DNA of 11,985 nucleotides from Methanimicrococcus sp. (GTDB lineage Archaea > Halobacteriota > Methanosarcinia > Methanosarcinales > Methanosarcinaceae): assembly GCA_009776675.1 (NCBI GenBank), contig WRNK01000006.1:1-11985 (forward strand), in the 5' to 3' direction. Below the pieces are notes generated by a model, which was given only the letters and a program-made list of their open reading frames with translations, did no database searches and was not told the origin of the DNA. Below, one piece after another: positions 6,984-11,985 of this stretch. The position numbers and the translations under genes are program-made. Numbering within the stretch: position 1 is the stretch's first letter; each line of letters starts with the position of its first letter.

Positions 6984-7004
6984 AAATAATAAAGGAGTAC
7001 TCAA

Positions 7005-7409
7005 ATGACAATTAAAATCGGATTCGTTGTCGCTGAATTTAACAGAGACATCACTTATCAAATGGAAATTCTCGGTGAAGAACATGCCAAATTCCTCGGT
7101 GCTGAAGTGACTGAAAAAATTTACGTGCCGGGCGTATATGATATGCCGCTTGCGATTAAAAAAATGTGCGAAGACAAAAATATCGATGCCGTTGTCACCA
7201 TCGGCTGCGTGATTGAGGGCGATACACGCCATGATGATGTTGTTGTGGCTCAAGTGACGCGTAAAATGACCGACTTATCAATAGAATACGAAAAGCCGGT
7301 GACGCTTGGCATTTCCGGTCCGGGCATGACAAGAATGCAAGCCATGGAAAGAATGGATTATGCCAAAAGAGCCGTTGAAGCTGCCGTTAAGATGATTCAG
7401 CGCGTTTAA
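7005..7409 (+). CDS. ribH: 6,7-dimethyl-8-ribityllumazine synthase
   Basis: RibH condenses 5-amino-6-ribitylaminouracil with dihydroxybutanone phosphate to give the lumazine substrate of RibC. The enzyme normally assembles into pentamers or 60-subunit shells. The 134-residue length matches the short archaeal form. Visible motifs are VAEFNRDI at 9-16 (pyrimidine-binding Phe-Asn), PGVYDMP at 42-48, and GCVIEGDTRHDDV at 67-79, in which H76 corresponds to the catalytic histidine. SGPGMTRMQAMER at 104-116 replaces the bacterial GVLT-type segment. GGAGT at 6993-6997 gives a clear ribosome binding site. The gene follows the inserted HEPN-like gene and precedes an aminotransferase. The start of the riboflavin pathway is not encoded in this window. 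Confidence 0.95.
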   Translation: MTIKIGFVVAEFNRDITYQMEILGEEHAKFLGAEVTEKIYVPGVYDMPLAIKKMCEDKNIDAVVTIGCVIEGDTRHDDVVVAQVTRKMTDLSIEYEKPVTLGISGPGMTRMQAMERMDYAKRAVEAAVKMIQRV

Positions 7410-7502
7410 CATACAGCAAATAAAAAAAATATAAAATGAAAATACTTCAAACAACTTGATTGCTATTCATTAAAAATAAATTTAACATGACAGGAGACAT
7501 AC

Positions 7503-8648
7503 ATGATATCTGCACGATTAGAGAGAGTTGAAGAATCGGCAACGCTGAAATACTCAAAAAAAGCAAAGGATTTAAGTGCTAAAGGTGTGGATGTCATCAA
7601 TTTTACATTGGGCGAACCGGACTTTGATACGCCTGAAAATATCACAGAAGCCGCCTATCGTGCCATGAAAAAGGGCGAAACCCATTATTCGGCAGTTCCC
7701 GGAATTCCCGAACTCAGAGAAGCGATTGCCGAAAAATTAAGAACGGAAAACAAAATCCCGACGAAAGCAAAGAATGTCATGGTCACGCAAGGTGCGAAGC
7801 TGGCGATTTTTGAAGCACTGATGACGGTCGTTGATGACGGCGATGAAGTTCTACTGCTTGACCCTGCATGGGTCTCTTACGAAGCCTGTGTCAAAATGGC
7901 CGGTGGAAAACCCGTTTGGGTACCGACTGATCCGGATAATAATTATCAGCCGCTTCATGATATTTCAAAATACATCACTTCAAAAACAAAAATGATTATT
8001 TTAAACACACCATGCAATCCGACCGGTTCCGTTTATGATAAATCCTGTATTCAGGAAATTGCCGATTTGGCAATTGACCACGATTTTCTTGTCATGTCCG
8101 ATGAGATTTATGAAAAAATCACATATGGAAAAAACAATATCAGTATTGCTTCTTTAGACAACATGGCTGACCGCACAATTACAGTCAACGGCTTTTCAAA
8201 AGCTTATGCGATGACGGGCTGGCGTTTGGGTTACTTAAATGTCCCTGATCATATTTTTCCGAGTCTTGAAAAAATCCAAAGTCATTCGATCAGCAACGTG
8301 ACAACATTTATCCAATACGGCGGCGTCGAAGCTTTAACCGGACCGCAGGATGCTTTAATTCATATGAGAAAGGAATTTGAAGAAAGACGCAACATTTTGG
8401 TCAAAGGATTGAATGATTTGGGATTGAAATGTGCCATGCCCGAAGGTGCCTTTTACGCCTATCCTGATGTCAGCGAATTTGGATCCGGCGAAGAAATCAC
8501 CGACAAATTACTCGAAGAAGTTCACATCGCCGTTTCTCCCGGCGTGGCTTTTGGAGAATCCGGCAAAAACAGTATTCGCATTTCTTATGCAACATCTAAA
8601 GAGCGTATTAAAGAAGCTCTTGTCCGAATGGAAAAAATGGTTGGGTAA
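7503..8648 (+). CDS. class I pyridoxal-phosphate aminotransferase, aspartate aminotransferase-like
   Basis: A 381-residue cytosolic PLP enzyme of fold type I, probably moving an amino group between aspartate (or a related amino acid) and 2-oxoglutarate. The start FTLGEPDFDTPENI (34-47), HYSAVPGIPELREAI, NPTG at 172-175, SDEIYEKITYG, and the PLP lysine K233 in NGFSKAYAMTGWRLGY are all present. So is the C-terminal substrate arginine in SIRISYA. These make it an aspB/aspC-like subgroup I-gamma member. Substrate range cannot be read from sequence, and aromatic or other amino acids are possible. GGAG at 7493-7496, six bases before ATG, supports the start. The 93-base gap after ribH contains TATA-like AT runs (for example around 7426-7437), so it may have its own promoter. 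A T-rich terminator follows. Confidence 0.92.
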   Translation: MISARLERVEESATLKYSKKAKDLSAKGVDVINFTLGEPDFDTPENITEAAYRAMKKGETHYSAVPGIPELREAIAEKLRTENKIPTKAKNVMVTQGAKLAIFEALMTVVDDGDEVLLLDPAWVSYEACVKMAGGKPVWVPTDPDNNYQPLHDISKYITSKTKMIILNTPCNPTGSVYDKSCIQEIADLAIDHDFLVMSDEIYEKITYGKNNISIASLDNMADRTITVNGFSKAYAMTGWRLGYLNVPDHIFPSLEKIQSHSISNVTTFIQYGGVEALTGPQDALIHMRKEFEERRNILVKGLNDLGLKCAMPEGAFYAYPDVSEFGSGEEITDKLLEEVHIAVSPGVAFGESGKNSIRISYATSKERIKEALVRMEKMVG

Positions 8649-8690
8649 TTTTTTTATTTGGATAACGGTTTTTGTTTTTTTCAGTCAAAA
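8649..8690 (+). terminator. oligo-T terminator after the aminotransferase
   Basis: Directly after the TAA come three T runs (TTTTTTT, TTTTT and TTTTTTT) within about 35 bases on the coding strand. This is the usual archaeal multi-tract termination signal. It separates the rib/aminotransferase group from the nuclease gene. Confidence 0.6.
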
Positions 8691-8862
8691 AAAGCATATC
8701 TTAATAGAGGATACCTAAATGTTTATTTTTTGAGGTTATGCACTTTTTTATTGAATACCGGCTGCAGAGTTTTTAAACTTTTCGTTTTTAAAAATTTCGG
8801 AAAGTTCATGCACTATTCAACAGCTTTCCTATTTTAGCCGAAGGATTGATTAATGGATGGCA

Positions 8863-8873
8863 AAAGTATACAA
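8863..8873 (+). promoter_or_regulatory. possible TATA box for the DUF1016 gene
   Basis: AAAGTATACAA is the best TATA-like element in the 309 bases between the aminotransferase and the nuclease gene. It would start transcription near 8895, placing the palindrome at 8890-8916 at the very 5' end of the message. The rest of this gap is AT-rich with no supported gene. Confidence 0.25.
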
Positions 8874-8889
8874 TTTTTCCGGATCAATC

Positions 8890-8916
8890 AATTCTCTACG
8901 CACTGCGTAGAGAATT
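8890..8916. repeat. 27-bp perfect palindrome in the leader of the DUF1016 gene (copy 1)
   Basis: The arms AATTCTCTACGCA and TGCGTAGAGAATT are perfect inverted copies around a single central C. The last base lies 41 bases before the nuclease ATG. It shares its outer AATTCT and inner ACGCA with a second palindrome inside the gene at 9239-9265. The differing bases change in complementary pairs, so both remain perfect hairpins. Confidence 0.85.
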
Positions 8917-8957
8917 TACTTGGGCAAGCATTCACCTGAGAATGAGGGTTGACAAAA

Positions 8958-9959
8958 ATGTCCGAATTACTAAAAAATGAAAATACCTTTTATAGTGAAA
9001 TCAGCAATTTGTTGAAACAAGCAAGAAATACCGCTTACAAATCTGTCAATACAATTATGTCTCAAACATATTGGCAAATAGGCAAACGTATTGTTGAACA
9101 AGAGCAAAAAGGACAAAACCGCGCCAACTACGGCGATTACCTGATTGCAAATCTATCGCAACATTTGTCGAATACGATTGGAAAAGGCTTTTCTGAAGCG
9201 AATTTGTGGAAAATCAGGCAGTTTTACTTGACTTTTCCAATTCTGGACGCAGTGCGTCCAGAATTGAGCTGGACACATTACGGATTGCTAATGAGAGTGG
9301 AAACAGATGTTGCGCGTAATTTTTACATTGACGAATGTATAAAATCAAATTGGAGTACCCGACAATTAGAAAGACAAATCAACACCCATTTTTATGAGCG
9401 TTTGCTTGTAAGCCAAAACGAGAATGCTGTCGCCGCCGAAATACAAAAAACCGCCCCTCCTCCTCAACCAAAAGATTTTATCAAAGATCCTTTTGTTTTG
9501 GAATTTTTAGACATAAAACCCTCGCCTGAACTTTATGAAAGTGAATTGGAAACTGCAATCATTGAACATTTGCAATCGTTTTTGCTGGAAATGGGACGAG
9601 GTTTTTCGTTTGTCGCCCGCCAAAAACGCATCTCTTTCGACGGACGCGATTTTTATATTGATTTGGTATTCTACCATTATATTTTGAAATGTTTTGTTCT
9701 CATAGACTTGAAAATGGACGATTTAACACATCAAGATTTGGGACAGATACAAATGTATGTCAATTATTACACTCGCGAAATGATAAATGATGGAAACAGT
9801 CCTCCTATTGGAATTATTTTGTGTGCCGACAAAAGCGAATCAATCGTGCGTTATACACTACCGGAAGACAATAACCAAATATTTGCTTCAAAATATTTGC
9901 TGTACCTGCCGACCGAAGAAGAATTGAAAAAGGAACTGCAAATCGCAATGAAACAGTGA
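8958..9959 (+). CDS. DUF1016/YhcG-family PD-(D/E)XK nuclease
   Basis: A 333-residue protein with the two-part layout of the YhcG family: an N-terminal helical DUF1016_N region (about 1-150) and a C-terminal PD-(D/E)XK nuclease fold (about 165-325). Likely catalytic residues are D235 in GRDFYIDLVFYH and D250-x-K252 in FVLIDLKMDD, followed by the conserved HQDLGQIQMYV and PIGIILC segments. The D-x-K form instead of E-x-K is, as far as I recall, a common variant. Relatives often sit in restriction-modification or toxin-like loci, but the biological role is not settled. GAGGG at 8945-8949 supports the ATG at 8958 over an in-frame TTG at 8949. No methylase or antitoxin neighbour is present. A 27-bp palindrome lies within codons 94-103, and another lies upstream. 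The gene was probably acquired from gut bacteria (inference). Confidence 0.88.
   Translation: MSELLKNENTFYSEISNLLKQARNTAYKSVNTIMSQTYWQIGKRIVEQEQKGQNRANYGDYLIANLSQHLSNTIGKGFSEANLWKIRQFYLTFPILDAVRPELSWTHYGLLMRVETDVARNFYIDECIKSNWSTRQLERQINTHFYERLLVSQNENAVAAEIQKTAPPPQPKDFIKDPFVLEFLDIKPSPELYESELETAIIEHLQSFLLEMGRGFSFVARQKRISFDGRDFYIDLVFYHYILKCFVLIDLKMDDLTHQDLGQIQMYVNYYTREMINDGNSPPIGIILCADKSESIVRYTLPEDNNQIFASKYLLYLPTEEELKKELQIAMKQ
9239..9265. repeat. 27-bp perfect palindrome inside the DUF1016 coding sequence (copy 2)
   Basis: The arms AATTCTGGACGCA and TGCGTCCAGAATT flank a central G. The element encodes ILDAVRPEL between FP and SWTHY of the nuclease and keeps the frame. It is paired with the leader copy at 8890-8916, differing at the centre and by complementary two-base changes in each arm. 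Confidence 0.85.
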
Positions 9960-10016
9960 AATAAAAAAGCAGAAAATATTTAAGACACTTATTTATTGTA
10001 CTGACGGAGGGTGCTC

Positions 10017-10053
10017 AAAATTTTTGTTTGTTTTTGTAAATTCATTTTTTCAA
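10017..10053 (+). terminator. T-rich terminator after the DUF1016 gene
   Basis: Several plus-strand T tracts (T5, T5 and T6) occur within about 35 bases, starting some 60 bases after the nuclease stop. They fit archaeal oligo-T termination and would isolate the nuclease gene from the cfb operon. Confidence 0.45.
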
Positions 10054-10070
10054 TCTTTAAAATCTGTTTT

Positions 10071-10143
10071 GCCGATGGATGTTGCCGTTGCTGCCTTCGC
10101 GTTGTTCGTTTGCCGGCCATTCGTGTGCCTGATTGCTGCCGGC
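10071..10143. other. GC-rich island between the nuclease gene and cfbE
   Basis: By count 45 of 73 bases are G or C, against strongly AT-rich flanks. It contains repeated GTTGC/GCTGCC motifs and two GCCGGC hexamers (10112-10117 and 10138-10143) that could pair. A 24-codon hydrophobic reading frame (10075-10149, plus strand) and a basic, Q/R-rich minus-strand frame both cross it. Neither has a convincing ribosome binding site. It may be a small RNA gene, a dispersed repeat, or the edge of the acquired nuclease segment. Confidence 0.45.
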
Positions 10144-10169
10144 TTTTAATTGGATTCTGTTCGGAATGA

Positions 10170-10198
10170 GTGTTACAAATCATACCTATTTGTATTAC
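10170..10198. promoter_or_regulatory. palindromic operator-like site upstream of the cfb operon, NikR-like
   Basis: GTGTTAC at 10170-10176 and GTATTAC at 10192-10198 are separated by 15 bases, and the inner seven bases of each arm (TACAAAT/ATTTGTA) are a perfect inverted repeat. It lies just upstream of a TATA-like TTTTAAAT at about 10207-10214. The left half equals the GTGTTAC half-site reported for some NikR proteins (GTGTTAC-N12-14-GTAACAC); the right half matches it at five of seven positions. Nickel control of an F430 operon would make sense but is inference. Confidence 0.45.
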
Positions 10199-10206
10199 AA
10201 AAATGT

Positions 10207-10214
10207 TTTAAATG
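10207..10214 (+). promoter_or_regulatory. possible TATA box of the cfb operon
   Basis: TTTTAAAT, with A-rich sequence upstream that could serve as a BRE, would start transcription near 10235 and leave a leader of about 55 bases before cfbE. The palindrome at 10170-10198 ends immediately upstream, where a bound regulator could block TFB/TBP. Confidence 0.3.
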
Positions 10215-10291
10215 AAGTCCCCTTTTTTGAAGTACAAAAAATTGTGAAACGCACAACGACAGATTGAGCGATAAAAGAAAGGAAAATCAAT

Positions 10292-11818
10292 ATGCCTAAT
10301 TCAGAGATACCATGGAAAAAAGTGGCTGTTTTTGATCTGAACCATGGCGGGCTGACGATTGCAAAACATTTGGCTTCGCGCGGCGTTTCTGTTACTGCTT
10401 TTGATACATACGGCAAAATGGATTTGGCACAGCTTGAAAAAAAGTTTGATTTAAAAATGTCAAATGATCCCGATTTCGTGGGTGCTGAAGATTTTGAAAT
10501 TATCTGTCTTCCGATTCATCTCAGCCCCCTAAATCCGTTTTACAAAAAGGCAAAACAACTCGAAATTCCCATCATCTCTCATCACGAAATCGTTGGCCGT
10601 CTGCTTCGAGCAGATCGCCGGCTGAATGACATCACCCTCATTGAAATCACCGGCATTTGCGGAAAAACAAGCACCGCCGTCCTTTTAGCACAAATGCTCT
10701 CTGCAGACCGCAAAATTGCTGCACACACTTCAAAAGGACTGATGTATTGGGAAGAAAATGAAGTCAAACACACTGAACAAAGCGTCAGCATCACGCCGGC
10801 TCACATCTTAGACATCATTGACATCGCCTTTGACAAATTTAAGCCCGACACATTTATTTTTGAAATATCGCTTGGATTCACCGGCGCCCAAGACATCGCA
10901 ATATTGACAGAAATTGATCCCGAATACACGATTGCCGGCAACACGATCACATCAACCACCGCCAAAACAAAAATGATCAGCGGCTCCAAAGAAAACAGTA
11001 TTTTTGTTGTCAACGATCACGATCTGGAAAAAGTCAAGAAATATATTCGCAGCAATCAAAAAATTGTGGTTTATGACGACACCGGCGATGCAGCCAAAGA
11101 TGAAGTCCCCACCGACGTTTATCTCAACATTTCCAAACTCAAAGACGGACAGCAAACCGTTGACGTCGAATCTTCCGGAAACGATGTTTGTTTCAGAGCA
11201 AAAGTGTCCCCCGGATATGACATTTTCTCCTACAGAACAGCACTTTCCGCCTCGATCGCAGCGGCACTTGAAATTGGCGTCACAGAGCAGCAAATCACAC
11301 AGGCCATTGAGTCATTTTCAGGTATCGAAGGCCGCATGCACGAATACGAAGAAGGAACCCGCCTGGTCATGGACAACTCCGGTTCAGGACTCACCATCCA
11401 AACTGCACAAACCGCACTGGATTACATGATTCACAAATATTTGGACAAAAAATCCGATTATTACGATTCAAATGTCAAAAGAGACATTTATTTCGTCATC
11501 GGCGAAGAAGAAAAAACCGTTTGCGAAGGACTGGAGCCCACGGGCGTTGCCGCACTTGTAAAAGCATATGAAAAAGACCTTTGCAAAGTCATTTTCGTTG
11601 GCGAGCGTCTTAAAAAATTTGCAGGAGAAAAAGAGCTGCAAAAAAGTTTACAAAAAAGTTCACAAAAAAAATTACAGAATGAATTACAAAAAGAAAGCGA
11701 TGATGACATCATCGAGAATGTCGTTTTTGCAGACACATTCAAAGACGGACTTAAAAAAGCGCTTCACGATTCAAAAAATGACGACATCGTCATCACCGCC
11801 GTCAAATGTTTCAGATAA
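10292..11818 (+). CDS. cfbE: coenzyme F430 synthetase (Mur ligase family)
   Basis: CfbE catalyses the final ATP-dependent step of F430 synthesis, closing the carbocyclic ring of seco-F430 to give the nickel cofactor of methyl-coenzyme M reductase. It is a cytosolic Mur-ligase homologue. Residues 9-100 look like an N-terminal Rossmann-type domain (VAVFDLNHGGLTIAKHL). GICGKTS at 121-127 is the P-loop, and FEISLGFTG fits the central ligase domain. RMHEYEEGTRLVMDNSGSGL begins the C-terminal domain. The 508 residues include a Q/K-rich run at 449-468 made of five LQKS-like units encoded by a 12-base repeat, probably a surface loop that lengthens the protein. AAAGGA at 10278-10283 supports the start. 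cfbD follows after 12 bases, indicating an operon. A NikR-like palindrome lies upstream. Confidence 0.92.
   Translation: MPNSEIPWKKVAVFDLNHGGLTIAKHLASRGVSVTAFDTYGKMDLAQLEKKFDLKMSNDPDFVGAEDFEIICLPIHLSPLNPFYKKAKQLEIPIISHHEIVGRLLRADRRLNDITLIEITGICGKTSTAVLLAQMLSADRKIAAHTSKGLMYWEENEVKHTEQSVSITPAHILDIIDIAFDKFKPDTFIFEISLGFTGAQDIAILTEIDPEYTIAGNTITSTTAKTKMISGSKENSIFVVNDHDLEKVKKYIRSNQKIVVYDDTGDAAKDEVPTDVYLNISKLKDGQQTVDVESSGNDVCFRAKVSPGYDIFSYRTALSASIAAALEIGVTEQQITQAIESFSGIEGRMHEYEEGTRLVMDNSGSGLTIQTAQTALDYMIHKYLDKKSDYYDSNVKRDIYFVIGEEEKTVCEGLEPTGVAALVKAYEKDLCKVIFVGERLKKFAGEKELQKSLQKSSQKKLQNELQKESDDDIIENVVFADTFKDGLKKALHDSKNDDIVITAVKCFR
11636..11695 (+). repeat. five-unit 12-bp coding tandem repeat in cfbE
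   Basis: Units of CTGCAAAAAAGT type start at 11636, 11648, 11660, 11672 and 11684 and encode LQKS, LQKS, SQKK, LQNE and LQKE. The period is exactly 12 bases, so the frame is kept. The first two units are nearly identical and the later ones diverged. Confidence 0.85.
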
Positions 11819-11830
11819 ACAGGTTAAAAA

Positions 11831-11985
11831 ATGAGTGAGAATGAAAAATTAATTATTCACCCAAGGCCCAGCTCAATTGTGGCGTCACTGTACACACTGC
11901 GCGACTTAAATGTGGACGTTGCAATCCTGCACGGTCCCCCCGGCTGTTCATTTAAGCACGCCCGGCTGCTTGAAGAAGACCGCCT
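11831..11985 (+). CDS. cfbD: Ni-sirohydrochlorin a,c-diamide reductive cyclase, subunit CfbD (5' part, runs off the window)
   Basis: CfbD is the NifD/BchN-like catalytic subunit that works with the ATP-dependent reductase CfbC. Together they reduce Ni-sirohydrochlorin a,c-diamide and form the lactam ring, producing seco-F430, the substrate of CfbE. Only 51 codons are visible. They read [19 protein letters not shown], then [23 protein letters not shown]. This matches the N-terminus of the family, with C39 in GPPGCSF a likely iron-sulfur cluster ligand by analogy with nitrogenase-like proteins. AGGT at 11821-11824, six bases before ATG, is the ribosome binding site, and the 12-base gap from cfbE indicates translation from one message. 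cfbC and the other F430 genes probably follow outside the window. Confidence 0.93.
   Translation, partial: MSENEKLIIHPRPSSIVASLYTLRDLNVDVAILHGPPGCSFKHARLLEEDR

Noticed and set aside
8649..8957. Insertion-sequence remnant upstream of the nuclease gene
   Set aside because: Only a short palindrome and minor repeats are visible; no transposase coding remnant or paired terminal repeats were found.
9989..10183. Minus-strand 64-codon basic reading frame
   Set aside because: Q/R/K-rich translation of the GC island and T-rich terminator DNA; no ribosome binding site and no recognisable domain.

Overview
The window looks like a stretch of methanogenic archaeal chromosome. The clearest evidence is at the right end, where coenzyme F430 synthetase (cfbE) is followed 12 bases later by the start of cfbD. 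These are two steps in the synthesis of the nickel cofactor of methyl-coenzyme M reductase. The other housekeeping genes are also archaeal types: CDP-archaeol synthase (carS), archaeal riboflavin synthase (ribC), short archaeal lumazine synthase (ribH), and a COG1031-like radical SAM protein. The DNA is AT-rich and the long intergenic regions are full of tandem and inverted repeats. A low-GC, host-associated member of the Methanosarcinales (Methanimicrococcus-like) would fit, but that placement is inference.

Layout. Bases 1-600 hold a small winged-helix regulator on the minus strand. Bases 600-1130 are a divergent intergenic region with a five-unit ~47-bp tandem array. carS (1131-1721) and pyrE (~1824-2378) follow on the plus strand. 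pyrE is followed by an ~800-bp gene-free stretch with ten T-tract repeats of 22-23 bp, two hairpins and a nested 119-bp palindrome. A B12-binding-type radical SAM protein with a C-terminal helix-hairpin-helix occupies 3174-4850 on the minus strand. It is divergent from ribC, with a six-unit 12-bp repeat between the two.

From 5020 onward every supported gene is on the plus strand. ribC and ribH are the last two riboflavin enzymes, but an AT-rich 493-residue gene with a HEPN-type Rx4H motif sits tightly between them. It is probably an Apea-like RNase or defence gene that was inserted. A class I aminotransferase follows ribH. Next comes a DUF1016/YhcG PD-(D/E)XK nuclease gene, probably also acquired. 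It is linked to two 27-bp palindromes whose arms differ by compensating changes, one in its leader and one inside its coding sequence. The cfb operon then begins. A palindrome resembling a reported NikR operator lies just upstream of its likely promoter.

Core metabolism (ether lipid, pyrimidine, riboflavin, PLP transamination, F430) is thus interspersed with two accessory nucleases and many short repeats. No RNA gene, transposase or CRISPR array was recognised.
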